This document shows, piece by piece, positions 36,746 to 51,450 of a stretch of 64,000 nucleotides of DNA. The notes under the pieces were generated by a model. It worked only from the letters and a program-made list of their open reading frames with translations, was not told where the DNA came from and made no database searches. How positions within the stretch are numbered: position 1 is the first letter of the stretch; each line of letters opens with the position of its first letter. The translations under genes and the position numbers were made by a program. The stretch comes from Thereva unica (Eukaryota; Arthropoda; Insecta; Diptera; Therevidae), in assembly GCA_949987705.1 (NCBI GenBank), contig CATLJY010000261.1:62001-126000 (forward strand). Reading direction: 5' to 3'.

Positions 36746-39700
36746 AATTGAACTTATTTTCGATGTATTCGATGAATGTAACTTAATTTCGATGAATTAA
36801 GTGATTTCAAGTTATTTTCGATGAATTCGATGAATGTAACTTGATTTCGATGAATTAAGTGAATATAAGTTATTTTCGATGTATTCGATGTATGAAACTC
36901 AATTTCGATGAATTAAGTGAATTTAACTTATTTTCGATGTATTCGATGTATGAAACTCAATTTCGATGAATTAAGTGATTTCAAGTTATTTTCGATGTAT
37001 TCGATGAATGTAACTTAATTTCGATGAATTAAGTGAATTTCAAGTTATTTTCGATGTATTCGATGTATGAAACTCAATTTCGATGAATTAAGTGAATTTA
37101 ACTTATTTTCGATGTATTCGATGAATGTAACTCAATTTCGATGAATTAAGTGAATTGAACTTATTTTCGATGTATTCAATGAATGTAACTTAATTTCGAT
37201 GAATTAAGTGATTTCAAGTTATTTTCGATGTATTCGATGTATGAAACTCAATTTCGATGAATTAAGTGAATTTAACTTATTTTCGATGTATTCGATGAAT
37301 GTAACTTAATTTCGATGAATTAAGTGAATTGAACTTATTTTCGATGTATTCGATGTATGAAACTCAATTTCGATGAATTAAGTGAATTTAACTTATTTTC
37401 GATGTATTCGATGAATGTAACTTAATTTCGATGAATTAAGTGAATTTAACTTATTTTCGATGTATTCGATGAATGTAACTTAATTTCGATGAATTAAGTG
37501 AATTTAACTTATTTTCGATGTATGAAACTCAATTTCGATGAATTAAGTGAATTTAACTTATTTTCGATGTATTCGATGAATGTAACTTAATTTCGATGAA
37601 TTAAGTGAATTTAACTTATTTTCGATGTATGAAACTCAATTTCGATGAATTAAGTGAATTTAACTTATTTTCGATGTATTCGATGAATGTAACTTAATTT
37701 CGATGAATTAAGTGATTTCAAGTTATTTTCGATGTATTCGATGTATGAAACTCAATTTCGGTGAATTAAGTGAATTTAACTTATTTTCGATGTATTCGAT
37801 GAATGTAACTTAATTTCGATGAATTAAGTGAATTGAACTTATTTTCGATGTATTCGATGTATGAAACTCAATTTCGATGAATTAAGTGAATTTAACTTAT
37901 TTTCGATGTATTCGATGAATGTAACTTAATTTCGATGAATTAAGTGAATTTAACTTATTTTCGATGTATTCGATGTATGAAACTCAATTTCGATGAATTA
38001 AGTGAATTTAACTTATTTTCGATGTATTCGATGAATGTAACTTAATTTCGATGAATTAAGTGATTTCAAGTTATTTTCGATGTATTCAATGTATGAAACT
38101 CAATTTCGATGAATTAAGTGAATTTAACTTATTTTCGATGTATTCGATGAATGTAACTTAATTTCGATGAATTAAGTGAATTTAACTTATTTTCGATGTA
38201 TTCGATGAATATAACTTAATTTCGGTGAATTAAGTGAATTTAAGTTATTTTCGATGTATTCGATGTATGAAACTCAATTTCGATGAATTAAGTGAATTTA
38301 ACTTATTTTCGATGTATTCGATGAATGTAACTTAATTTCGATGAATTAAGTGATTTCAAGTTATTTTCGATGTATTCGATGTATGAAACTCAATTTCGAT
38401 GAATTAAGTGAATTTAACTTATTTTCGATGTATTCGATGAATGTAACTCAATTTCGATGAATTAAGTGAATTTAACTTATTTTCGATGTATTCGATGTAT
38501 GAAACTCAATTTCGATGAATTAAGTGAATTTAACTTATTTTCGATGTACTCGATGAATGTAACTTAATTTCGATGAATTAAGTGATTTCAAGTTATTTTC
38601 GATGTATTCGATGTATGAAACTCAATTTCGATGAATTAAGTGAATTTAACTTATTTTCGATGTATTCGATGAATGTAACTCAATTTCGATGAATTAAGTG
38701 AATTGAACTTATTTTCGATGTATTCGATGAATGTAACTTAATTTCGATGAATTAAGTGATTTCAAGTTATTTTCGATGTATTCGATGTATGAAACTCAAT
38801 TTCGATGAATTAAGTGAATTTAACTTATTTTCGATGTATTCGATGAATGTAACTCAATTTCGATGAATTAAGTGAATTTAACTTATTTTCGATGTATTCG
38901 ATGTATGAAACTCAATTTCGATGAATTAAGTGAATTTAACTTATTTTCGATGTACTCGATGAATGTAACTTAATTTCGATGAATTAAGTGATTTCAAGTT
39001 ATTTTCGATGTATTCGATGTATGAAACTCAATTTCGATGAATTAAGTGAATTGAACTTATTTTCGATGTATTCGATGAATGTAACTTAATTTCGATGAAT
39101 TAAGTGATTTCAAGTTATTTTCGATGAATTCGATGAATGTAACTTGATTTCGATGAATTAAGTGAATATAAGTTATTTTCGATGTATTCGATGTATGAAA
39201 CTCAATTTCGATGAATTAAGTGAATTTAACTTATTTTCGATGTATTCGATGTATGAAACTCAATTTCGATGAATTAAGTGATTTCAAGTTATTTTCGATG
39301 TATTCGATGAATGTAACTTAATTTCGATGAATTAAGTGAATTTCAAGTTATTTTCGATGTATTCGATGTATGAAACTCAATTTCGATGAATTAAGTGAAT
39401 TTAACTTATTTTCGATGTATTCGATGAATGTAACTCAATTTCGATGAATTAAGTGAATTGAACTTATTTTCGATGTATTCAATGAATGTAACTTAATTTC
39501 GATGAATTAAGTGATTTCAAGTTATTTTCGATGTATTCGATGTATGAAACTCAATTTCGATGAATTAAGTGAATTTAACTTATTTTCGATGTATTCGATG
39601 AATGTAACTTAATTTCGATGAATTAAGTGATTTCAAGTTATTTTCGATGTATTCGATGAATGTAACTTAATTTCGATGAATTAAGTGAATTTAAGTTATT

Positions 39701-42115
39701 TTCGATGTATTCGATGTATGAAACTCAATTTCGATGAATTAAGTGAATTTATCTTATTTTCGATGTATTCGATGAATGTAACTTAATTTCGATGAATTAA
39801 GTGATTTCAAGTTATTTTCGATGAATTCGATGAATGTAACTTGATTTCGAAGAATTAAGTGAATTTAAGTTATTTTCGATGTATTCGATGTATGAAACTC
39901 AATTTCGATGAATTAAGTGAACTTAACTTATTTTCGATGTATTCGATGAATGTAACTTAATTTCGATGAATTAAGTGAATTGAGCTTATTTTCGATGTAT
40001 TCGATGTATGAAGCTCAATTTCGATGAATTAAGTGAATTTAACTTATTTTCGATGTATTCGATGAATGTAACTTAATTTCGATGAATTAAGTGAATTTAA
40101 CTTATTTTCGATGTATTATGAAACTCAATTTCGATGAATTAAGTGAATTTAACTTATTTTCAATGTATTCGATGAATGTAACTTAATTTCGATGAATTAA
40201 GTGATTTCAAGTTATTTTCGATGTATTCGATGTATGAAACTCAATTTCGATGAATTAAGTGAATTTAACTTATTTTCGATGTATTCGATGAATGTAACTA
40301 AATTTCGATGAATTAAGTGAATTTAACTTATTTTCGATGTATTCGATGAATATAACTTAATTTCGGTGAATTAAGTGAATTTAAGTTATTTTCGATGTAT
40401 TCGATGTATGAAACTCAATTTCGATGAATTAAGTGAATTTAACTTATTTTCGATGTATTCGATGAATGTAACTTAATTTCGATGAATTAAGTGATTTCAA
40501 GTTATTTTCGATGTATTCGATGTATGAAACTCAATTTCGATGAATTAAGTGAATTTAACTCATTTTCGATGTATTCGATGAATGTAACTCAATTTCGATG
40601 AATTAAGTGAATTGAACTTATTTTCGATGTATTCAATGAATGTAACTTAATTTCGATGAATTAAGTGATTTCAAGTTATTTTCGATGTATTCGATGTATG
40701 AAACTCAACTTCGATGAATTAAGTGAATTTAACTTATTTTCGATGTATTCGATGAATGTAACTAAATTTCGATGAATTAAGTGAATTTAACTTATTTTCG
40801 ATGTATTCGATGAATATAACTTAATTTCGGTGAATTAAGTGAATTTAAGTTATTTTCGATGTATTCGATGTATGAAACTCAATTTCGATGAATTAAGTGA
40901 ATTTAACTTATTTTCGATGTATTCGATGAATGTAACTTAATTTCGATGAATTAAGTGAATTTAACTTATTTTCGATGTATTCGATGAATATAACTTAATT
41001 TCGGTGAATTAAGTGAATTTAAGTTATTTTCGATGTATTCGATGTATGAAACTCAATTTCGATGAATTAAGTGAATTTAACTTATTTTCGATGTATTCGA
41101 TGAATGTAACTTAATTTCGATGAATTAAGTGATTTCAAGTTATTTTCGATGTATTCGATGTATGAAACTCAATTTCGATGAATTAAGTGAATTTAACTCA
41201 TTTTCGATGTATTCGATGAATGTAACTCAATTTCGATGAATTAAGTGAATTGAACTTATTTTCGATGTATTCAATGAATGTAACTTAATTTCTATGAATT
41301 AAGTGATTTCAAGTTATTTTCGATGTATTCGATGTATGAAACTCAATTTCGATGAATTAAGTGAATTTAACTTATTTTCGATGTATTCGATGAATGTAAC
41401 TTAATTTCGATGAATTAGTGATTTCAAGTTATTTTCGATGTATTCGATGAATGTAACTTAATTTCGATGAATTAAGTGAATTTAAGTTATTTTCGATGTA
41501 TTCGATGTATGAAACTCAATTTCGATGAATTAAGTGAACTTAAGTTATTTTCGATGTATTCGATGAATGTAACTTAATTTCGATGAATTAAGTGAATTGA
41601 GCTTATTTTCGATGTATTCGATGTATGAAGCTCAATTTCGATGAATTAAGTGAATTTAACTTATTTTCGATGTATTCGATGAATGTAACTTAATTTCGAT
41701 GAATTAAGTGAATTTAACTTATTTTCGATGTATTCGATGTATGAAACTCAATTTCGATGAATTAAGTGAATTTAACTTATTTTCGATGTATTCGATGAAT
41801 GTAACTTAATTTCGATGAATTAAGTGATTTCAAGTTATTTTCGATGTATTCGATGTATGAAACTCAATTTCGATGAATTAAGTGAATTAACTTCTTTTCG
41901 ATGTATTCGATGAATGTAACTTAATTTCGATGAATTAAGTGAATTTAACTTATTTTCGATGTATTCGATGAATATAACTTAATTTCGGTGAATTAAGTGA
42001 ATTTAAGTTATTTTCGATGTATTCGATGTATGAAACTCAATTTCGATGAATTAAGTGAATTTAACTTATTTTCGATGTATTCGATGAATGTAACTTAATT
42101 TCGATGAATTAAGTG
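35213..42115 (+). repeat. Long-range segmental duplication, copy 2
   Basis: This is the partner of 7.9-15.1 kb. It lacks the 10,190 micro-inversion and the 12,200 deletion. It also lacks several 1-bp indels of copy 1 (GAATTAGTG near 12,975; TTTACTTATT near 13,211). It shares the GTATTATG deletion (40,113). After about 42,115 copy 2 carries roughly 695 bp more before the shared GATGAAATG insertion (15,147/42,837). The same inserted A is found again at 45,740. Confidence 0.82.
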
Positions 42116-45100
42116 ATTTCAAGTTATTTTCGATGTATTCGATGTATGAAACTCAATTTCGATGAATTAAGTGAATTTAACTTATTTTCGATGTATTCGA
42201 TGAATGTAACTCAATTTCGATGAATTAAGTGAATTTAACTTATTTTCGATGTATTCGATGTATGAAACTCAATTTCGATGAATTAAGTGAATTTAACTTA
42301 TTTTCGATGTACTCGATGAATGTAACTTAATTTCGATGAATTAAGTGATTTCAAGTTATTTTCGATGTATTCGATGTATGAAACTCAATTTCGATGAATT
42401 AAGTGAATTTAACTTATTTTCGATGTATTCGATGAATGTAACTCAATTTCGATGAATTAAGTGAATTGAACTTATTTTCGATGTATTCGATGAATGTAAC
42501 TTAATTTCGATGAATTAAGTGATTTCAAGTTATTTTCGATGTATTCGATGTATGAAACTCAATTTCGATGAATTAAGTGAATTTAACTTATTTTCGATGT
42601 ATTCGATGTATGAAACTCAATTTCGATGAATTAAGTGAATTTAACTCATTTTCGATGTATTCGATGAATGTAACTCAATTTCGATGAATTAAGTGAATTG
42701 AACTTATTTTCGATGTATTCAATGAATGTAACTTAATTTCTATGAATTAAGTGATTTCAAGTTATTTTCGATGTATTCGATGTATGAAACTCAATTTCGA
42801 TGAATTAAGTGATTTCAAGTTATTTTCGATGAATTCGATGAAATGTAACTTAATTTCGATGAATTAAGTGATTTCAAGTTATTTTCGATGAATTCGATGA
42901 ATGTAACTTGATTTCGATGAATTAAGTGAATTTAAGTTATTTTCGATGTATTCGATGTATGAAACTCAATTTCGATGAATTAAGTGAATTTAACTTATTT
43001 TCGATGTATTCGATGAATGTAACTTAATTTCGATGAATTAAGTGAATTTAACTTATTTTCGATGTATTCGATGTATGAAACTCAATTTCGATGAATTAAG
43101 TGAATTTAACTTATTTTCGATGTATTCGATGAATGTAACTTAATTTCGATGAATTAAGTGAATTTAACTTATTTTCGATGTATTCGATGTATGAAACTCA
43201 ATTTCGATGAATTAAGTGAATTTAACTTATTTTCGATGTATCCGATGAATGTAATTTAATTTCGATGAATTAAGTGATTTCAAGTTATTTTCGATGAATT
43301 CGATGAATGTAACTTGATTTCGATGAATTAAGTGAATTTAAGTTATTTTCGATGTATTCGATGTATGAAACTCAATTTCGATGAATTAAGTGAATTTAAC
43401 TTATTTTCGATGTATTCGATGAATATAACTTAATTTCGGTGAATTAAGTGAATTTAAGTTATTTTCGATGTATTCGATGTATGAAACTCAATTTCGATGA
43501 ATTAAGTGAATTTGACTTATTTTCGATGTATTCGATGAATGTAACTTAATTTCGATGAATTAAGTGATTTCAAGTTATTTTCGATGTATTCGATGTATGA
43601 AACTCAATTTCGATGAATTAAGTGAATTTAACTTATTTTCGATGTATTCGATGAATGTAACTTAATTTCGATGAATTAAGTGAATTTAACTTATTTTCGA
43701 TGTATTCGATGAATGTAACTTAATTTCGATGAATTAAGTGAATTGAACTTATTTTCGATGTATTCGATGTATGAAACTCAATTTCGATGAATTAAGTGAA
43801 TTTAACTTATTTTCGATGTATTCGATGAATGTAACTTAATTTCCATGAATTAAGTGAATTTAAGTTATTTTCGATGTATTCGATGTATGAAACTCAATTT
43901 CGATGAATTAAGTGAATTTAACTTATTTTCGATGTATTCGATGAATGTAACTCAATTTCGATGAATTAAGTGAATTTAACTTATTTTCGATGTATTCGAT
44001 GAATGTAACTTGATTTCGATGAATTAAGTGAATTTAAGTTATTTTCGATGTATTCGATGTATGAAACTCAATTTCGATGAATTAAGTGAATTTAACTTAT
44101 TTTCGATGTATTCGATGAATATAACTTAATTTCGGTGAATTAAGTGAATTTAAGTTATTTTCGATGTATTCGATGTATGAAACTCAATTTCGATGAATTA
44201 AGTGAATTTAACTTATTTTCGATGTATTCGATGAATGTAACTTAATTTCGATGAATTAAGTGATTTCAAGTTATTTTCGATGTATTCGATGTATGAAACT
44301 CAATTTCGATGAATTAAGTGAATTTAACTCATTTTCGATGTATTCGATGAATGTAACTCAATTTCGATGAATTAAGTGAATTTAACTTATTTTCGATGTA
44401 TTCGATGAATATAACTTAATTTCGGTGAATTAAGTGAATTTAAGTTATTTTCGATGTATTCGATGTATGAAACTCAATTTCGATGAATTAAGTGAATTTA
44501 ACTTATTTTCGATGTATTCGATGAATGTAACTTAATTTCGATGAATTAAGTGATTTCAAGTTATTTTCGATGTATTATTCGATGTATGAAACTCAATTTC
44601 GATGAATTAAGTGAATTTAACTCCTTTTCGATGTATTCGATGAATGTAACTCAATTTCGATGAATTAAGTGAATTGAACTTATTTTCGATGTATTCAATG
44701 AATGTAACTTAATTTCTATGAATTAAGTGATTTCAAGTTATTTTCGATGTATTCGATGTATGAAACTCAATTTCGATGAATTAAGTGAATTTAACTTATT
44801 TTCGATGTATTCGATGAATGTAACTTAATTTCGATGAATTAAGTGATTTCAAGTTATTTTCGATGTATTCGATGAATGTAACTTAATTTCGATGAATTAA
44901 GTGAATTTAAGTTATTTTCGATGTATTCGATGTATGAAACTCAATTTCGATGAATTAAGTGAATTTATCTTATTTTCGATGTATTCGATGAATGTAACTT
45001 AATTTCGATGAATTAAGTAATTTCAAGTTATTTTCGATGAATTCGATGAATGTAACTTGATTTCGATGAATTAAGTGAATTTAAGTTATTTTCGATGTAT

Positions 45101-46000
45101 TCGATGTATGAAACTCAATTTCGATGAATTAAGTGAACTTAACTTATTTTCGATGTATTCGATGAATGTAACTTAATTTCGATGAATTAAGTGAATTGAG
45201 CTTATTTTCGATGTATTCGATGTATGAAGCTCAATTTCGATGAATTAAGTGAATTTAACTTATTTTCGATGTATTCGATGAATGTAACTTAATTTCGATG
45301 AATTAAGTGATTTCAAGTTATTTTCGATGTATTCGATGTATGAAACTCAATTTCGATGAATTAAGTGAATTAACTTCTTTTCGATGTATTCGATGAATGT
45401 AACTTAATTTCGATGAATTAAGTGAATTTAACTTATTTTCGATGTATTCGATGAATATAACTTAATTTCGGTGAATTAAGTGAATTTAAGTTATTTTCGA
45501 TGTATTCGATGTATGAAACTCAATTTCGATGAATTAAGTGAATTTAACTTATTTTCGATGTATTCGATGAATGTAACTTAATTTCGATGAATTAAGTGAT
45601 TTCAAGTTATTTTCGATGTATTCGATGTATGAAACTCAATTTCGATGAATTAAGTGAATTTAACTTATTTTCGATGTATTCGATGAATGTAACTTAATTT
45701 CGATGAATTAAGTGATTTCAAGTTATTTTCGATGAATTCGATGAAATGTAACTTAATTTCGATGAATTAAGTGATTTCAAGTTATTTTCGATGAATTCGA
45801 TGAATGTAACTTGATTTCGATGAATTAAGTGAATTTAAGTTATTTTCGATGTATTCGATGTATGAAACTCAATTTCGATGAATTAAGTGAATTTAACTTA
45901 TTTTCGATGTATTCGATGAATGTAACTTAATTTCGATGAATTAAGTGAATTTAACTTATTTTCGATGTATTCGATGTATGAAACTCAATTTCGATGAATT
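38680..46000 (+). repeat. HOR family II, second block
   Basis: Family II markers return: GAACTT (39,919; 41,536; 45,135), GAGCTT (about 39,978; 41,595; 45,193), ACTCATT (about 40,558; 41,196; 42,640; 44,330), CAACTTCG (40,706), TTTCTATGAATT (about 41,291; 42,740; 44,715) and AACTTCTTTT (41,889; 45,372). TTTCTATGAATT seems private to this half of the window. A 3-bp ATT insertion (GTATTATTCG) lies near 44,576. The AACTTCT marker and neighbours repeat at 3,483 bp within the block. Confidence 0.8.
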
Positions 46001-46529
46001 AAGTGAATTTAACTTATTTTCGATGTATTCGATGAATGTAACTTAATTTCGATGAATTAAGTGAATTTAACTTATTTTCGATGTATTCGATGTATGAAAC
46101 TCAATTTCGATGAATTAAGTGAATTTAACTTATTTTCGATGTATCCGATGAATGTAATTTAATTTCGATGAATTAAGTGATTTCAAGTTATTTTCGATGA
46201 ATTCGATGAATGTAACTTGATTTCGGTGAATTAAGTGAATTTAAGTTATTTTCGATGTATTCGATGTATGAAACTCAATTTCGATGAATTAAGTGAATTT
46301 GACTTATTTTCGATGTATTCGATGAATGTAACTTAATTTCGATGAATTAAGTGATTTCAAGTTATTTTCGATGTATTCGATGTATGAAACTCAATTTCGA
46401 TGAATTAAGTGAATTTAACTTATTTTCGATGTATTCGATGAATGTAACTTAATTTCGATGAATTAAGTGAATTTAACTTATTTTCGATGTATTCGATGAA
46501 TGTAACTTAATTTCGATGAATTAAGTGAA

Positions 46530-46545
46530 TTGAACATAAGTTCAA
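46530..46545. repeat. Template-switch scar: TTGAAC-ATAA-GTTCAA hairpin
   Basis: A monomer that should read TTGAACTTATTTTCG reads TTGAACATAAGTTCAATG. The ten bases ATAAGTTCAA (46,536-46,545) are the exact reverse complement of TTGAACTTAT, the normal sequence at this spot. They replace the rest of the linker up to TGTATGAAAC. The result is a perfect 6-bp stem with a 4-base loop. This is the signature of a nascent strand snapping back on itself for a few bases. Confidence 0.88.
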
Positions 46546-49500
46546 TGTATGAAACTCAATTTCGATGAATTAAGTGAATTTAACTTATTTTCGATGTATT
46601 CGATGAATGTAACTTAATTTCGATGAATTAAGTGAATTTAACTTATTTTCGATGTATTCGATGTATGAAACTCAATTTCGATGAATTAAGTGAATTTAAC
46701 TTATTTTCGATGTATTCGATGAATGTAACTTAATTTCGATGAATTAAGTGAATTTAAGTTATTTTCGATGTATTCGATGTATGAAACTCAATTTCGATGA
46801 ATTAAGTGAATTAACTTATTTTCGATGTATTCGATGAATGTAACTCAATTTCGATGAATTAAGTGAATTGAACTTATTTTCGATGTATTCGATGAATGTA
46901 ACTTGATTTCGATGAATTAAGTGAATTTAAGTTATTTTCGATGTATTCGATGTATGAAACTCAATTTCGATGAATTAAGTGAATTTAACTTATTTTCGAT
47001 GTATTCGATGAATATAACTTAATTTCGGTGAATTAAGTGAATTTAAGTTATTTTCGATGTATTCGATGTATGAAACTCAATTTCGATGAATTAAGTGAAT
47101 TTAACTTATTTTCGATGTATTCGATGAATGTAACTTAATTTCGATGAATTAAGTGATTTCAAGTTATTTTCGATGTATTCGATGTATGAAACTCAATTTC
47201 GATGAATTAAGTGAATTTAACTTATTTTCGATGTATTCGATGAATGTAACTTAATTTCGATGAATTAAGTGATTTCAAGTTATTTTCGATGTATTCGATG
47301 TATGAAACTCAATTTCGATGAATTAAGTTAATTTAACTTATTTTCGATGTATTCGATGAATGTAACTTAATTTCGATGAATTAAGTGAATTTAAGTTATT
47401 TTCGATGTATGAAACTCAATTTCGATGAATTAAGTGAATTGAACTTATTTTCGATGTATTCGATGAATGTAACTCAATTTCGATGAATTAAGTGAATTGA
47501 ACTTATTTTCGATGTATTCGATGAATGTAACTTGATTTCGATGAATTAAGTGAATTTAAGTTATTTTCGATGTATTCGATGTATGAAACTCAATTTCGAT
47601 GAATTAAGTGAATTTAACTTATTTTCGATGTATTCGATGAATGTAACTCAATTTCGATGAATTAAGTGAATTGAACTTATTTTCGATGTATTCGATGAAT
47701 GTAACTTGATTTCGATGAATTAAGTGAATTTAAGTTATTTTCGATGTATTCGATGTATGAAACTCAATTTCGATGAATTAAGTGAATTTAACTTATTTTC
47801 GATGTATTCGATGAATATAACTTAATTTCGGTGAATTAAGTGAATTTAAGTTATTTTCGATGTATTCGATGTATGAAACTCAATTTCGATGAATTAAGTG
47901 AATTTAACTTATTTTCGATGTATTCGATGAATGTAACTTAATTTCGATGAATTAAGTGAATTGAACTTATTTTCGATGTATTCGATGTATGAAACTCAAT
48001 TTCGATGAATTAAGTGAATTTAACTTATTTTCGATGTATTCGATGAATGTAACTTAATTTCGATGAATTAAGTGAATTTAAGTTATTTTCGATGTATTCG
48101 ATGTATGAAACTCAATTTCGATGAATTAAGTGAATTTAACTTATTTTCGATGTATTCGATGAATGTAACTCAATTTCGATGAATTAAGTGAATTTAACTT
48201 ATTTTCGATGTATTCGATGAATGTAACTTAATTTCGATGAATTAAGTGAATTTAAGTTATTTTCGATGTATTCGATGTATGAAACTCAATTTCGATGAAT
48301 TAAGTGAATTAACTTATTTTCGATGTATTCGATGAATGTAACTCAATTTCGATGAATTAAGTGAATTGAACTTATTTTCGATGTATTCGATGAATGTAAC
48401 TTGATTTCGATGAATTAAGTGAATTTAAGTTATTTTCGATGTATTCGATGTATGAAACTCAATTTCGATGAATTAAGTGAATTTAACTTATTTTCGATGT
48501 ATTCGATGAATATAACTTAATTTCGGTGAATTAAGTGAATTTAAGTTATTTTCGATGTATTCGATGTATGAAACTCAATTTCGATGAATTAAGTGAATTC
48601 AAGTTATTTTCGATGTATTCGATGTTCAATTTCGATGAATTAAGTGAATTTAACTTATTTTCGATGTATTCGATGAATGTAACTTAATTTCGACGAATTA
48701 AGTGAATTTAACTTATTTTCGATGTATTCGATGAATATAACTAATTTCGGTGAATTAAGTGAATTTAACTTATTTTCGATGTATTCGATGAATGTAACTT
48801 AATTTCGATGAATTAAGTGAATTTAACTTATTTTCGATGTATTCGATGTATGAAACTCAATTGCGATGAATTAAGTGAATTTAACTTATTTTCGATGTAT
48901 TCGATGAATGTAACTTAATTTCGATGAATTAAGTGAATTTAACTTATTTTCGATGTATTCGATGTATGAAACTCAATTTCGATGAATTAAGTGAATTTAA
49001 CTTATTTTCGATGTATTCGATGAATGTAACTTAATTTCGATGAATTAAGTGATTTCAAGTTATTTTCGATGTATTCGATGTATGAAACTCAATTTCGGTG
49101 AATTAAGTGAATTTAACTTATTTTCGATGTATTCGATGAATGTAACTTAATTTCGATGAATTAAGTGAATTGAACTTATTTTCGATGTATTCGATGTATG
49201 AAACTCAATTTCGATGAATTAAGTGAATTTAACTTATTTTCGATGTATTCGATGAATGTAACTTAATTTCGATGAATTAAGTGAATTTAACTTATTTTCG
49301 ATGTATTCGATGTATGAAACTCAATTTCGATGAATTAAGTGAATTTAACTTATTTTCGATGTATTCGATGAATGTAACTTAATTTCGATGAATTAAGTGA
49401 TTTCAAGTTATTTTCGATGTATTCGATGTATGAAACTCAATTTCGATGAATTAAGTGAATTTAACTTATTTTCGATGTATTCGATGAATATAACTTAATT

Positions 49501-49660
49501 TCGGTGAATTAAGTGAATTTAAGTTATTTTCGATGTATTCGATGTATGAAACTCAATTTCGATGAATTAAGTGAATTTAACTTATTTTCGATGTATTCGA
49601 TGAATGTAACTCAATTTCGATGAATTAAGTGAATTTAACTTATTTTCGATGTATTCGATG

Positions 49661-49680
49661 AATGTAACTTGAATTAAGTG
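49661..49680 (+). repeat. 9-bp deletion producing an alternative 49-bp monomer
   Basis: GTAACTTGAATTAAGTG has lost AATTTCGAT between ACTT and GAATTAAG. The resulting monomer is also 49 bp, but it loses a different 9-bp piece from the common short form. This supports the idea that 9 bp is a natural slippage step in this satellite. Confidence 0.82.
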
Positions 49681-51450
49681 AATTTAACTTATTTTCGATG
49701 TATTCGATGAATGTAACTTAATTTCGATGAATTAAGTGAATTTAACTTATTTTCGATGTATTCGATGAATATAACTTAATTTCGGTGAATTAAGTGAATT
49801 TAACTTATTTTCGATGTATTCGATGAATGTAACTTAATTTCGATGAATTAAGTGAATTTAACTTATTTTCGATGTATTCGATGTATGAAACTCAATTTCG
49901 ATGAATTAAGTGAATTTAACCTGTTTTCGATGTATTCGATGAATGTAACTTAATTTCGATGAATTAAGTGAATTACTTATTTTCGATGTATTCGATGTAT
50001 GAAACTCAATTTCGATGAATTAAGTGAATTTAACTTATTTTCGATGTATTCGATGAATGTAACTTAATTTCGATGAATTAAGTGAATTTAACTTATTTTC
50101 GATGTATTCGATGTATGAAACTCAATTTCGATGAATTAAGTGAATTTAACTTATTTTCGATGTATTCGATGAATGTAACTTAATTTCGATGAATTAAGTG
50201 ATTTCAAGTTATTTTCGATGTATTCGATGTATGAAACTCAATTTCGATGAATTAAGTGAATTTAACTTATTTTCGATGTATTCGATGAATGTAACTTAAT
50301 TTCGATGAATTAAGTGAATTGAACTTATTTTGGATGTATTCGATGTATGAAACTCAATTTCGATGAATTAAGTGAATTTAACTTATTTTCGATGTATTCG
50401 ATGAATGTAACTTAATTTCGATGAATTAAGTGAATTTAACTTATTTTCGATGTATTCGATGTATGAAACTCAATTTCGATGAATTAAGTGAATTTAACTT
50501 ATTTTCGATGTATTCGATGTATGAAACTCAATTTCGATGAATTAAGTGAATTTAACTTATTTTCGATGTATTCGATGAACGTAACTTAATTTCGATGAAT
50601 TAAGTGAATTTAACTTATTTTCGATGTATTCGATGAATGTAACTAATTTCGATGAATTAAGTGAATTGAACTTATTTTCGATGTATTCGATGAATGTAAC
50701 TTAATTTCGATGAATTAAGTGAATTGAACTTATTTTCGATGTATTCGATGTACGAAACTCAATTTCGATGAATTAAGTGAATTTAACTTATTTTCGATGT
50801 ATTCGATGAATGTAACTTAATTTCGATGAATTAAGTGAATTTAACTTATTTTCGATGTATTCGATGTATGAAACTCAATTTCGATGAATTAAGTGATTTC
50901 AAGTTATTTTCGATGTATTCGATGTATGAAACTCAATTTCGGTGAATTAAGTGAATTTAACTTATTTTCGATGTATTCGATGAATGTAACTTAATTTCGA
51001 TGAATTAAGTGAATTGAACTTATTTTCGATGTATGAAACTCAATTTCGATGAATTAAGTGATTTCAAGTTATTTTCGATGTATTCGATGTATGAAACTCA
51101 ATTTCGGTGAATTAAGTGAATTTAACTTATTTTCGATGTATTCGATGAATGTAACTTAATTTCGATGAATTAAGTGAATTGAACTTATTTTCGATGTATT
51201 CGATGTATGAAACTCAATTTCGATGAATTAAGTGAATTTAACTTATTTTCGATGTATTCGATGAATGTAACTTAATTTCGATGAATTAAGTGAATTTAAC
51301 TTATTTTCGATGTATTCGATGAATGTAACTTAATTTCGATGAATTAAGTGAATTTAACCTATTTTCGATGTATTCGATGTATGAAATTCAATTTCGATGA
51401 ATTAAGTGAATTTAACTTATTTTCGATGTATTCGATGAATGTAACTTAAT

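Larger units (their letters stand above)
26192..38680 (+). repeat. HOR family I, second block, with 8,139-bp segmental copy
   Basis: Segment 26,192-30,541 recurs at 34,331-38,680 with a constant 8,139-bp offset through every anchor checked: ATGTATTCAATG (26,322/34,461), GAATATA (26,449/34,588), CTAAAT (26,916/35,055; 28,125/36,264), CGG (27,210/35,349; 29,620/37,759), GTACTC (28,452/36,591; 30,407/38,546), GAATATAAG (28,722/36,861) and GAATTTCAAG (28,896/37,035). A constant offset over 4.35 kb means essentially no indel separates the copies. The left border has GAATTGAAC (26,189) against GAATTTAAC; at the right border GTAACTTAAT faces GTAACTCAAT. Confidence 0.85.
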
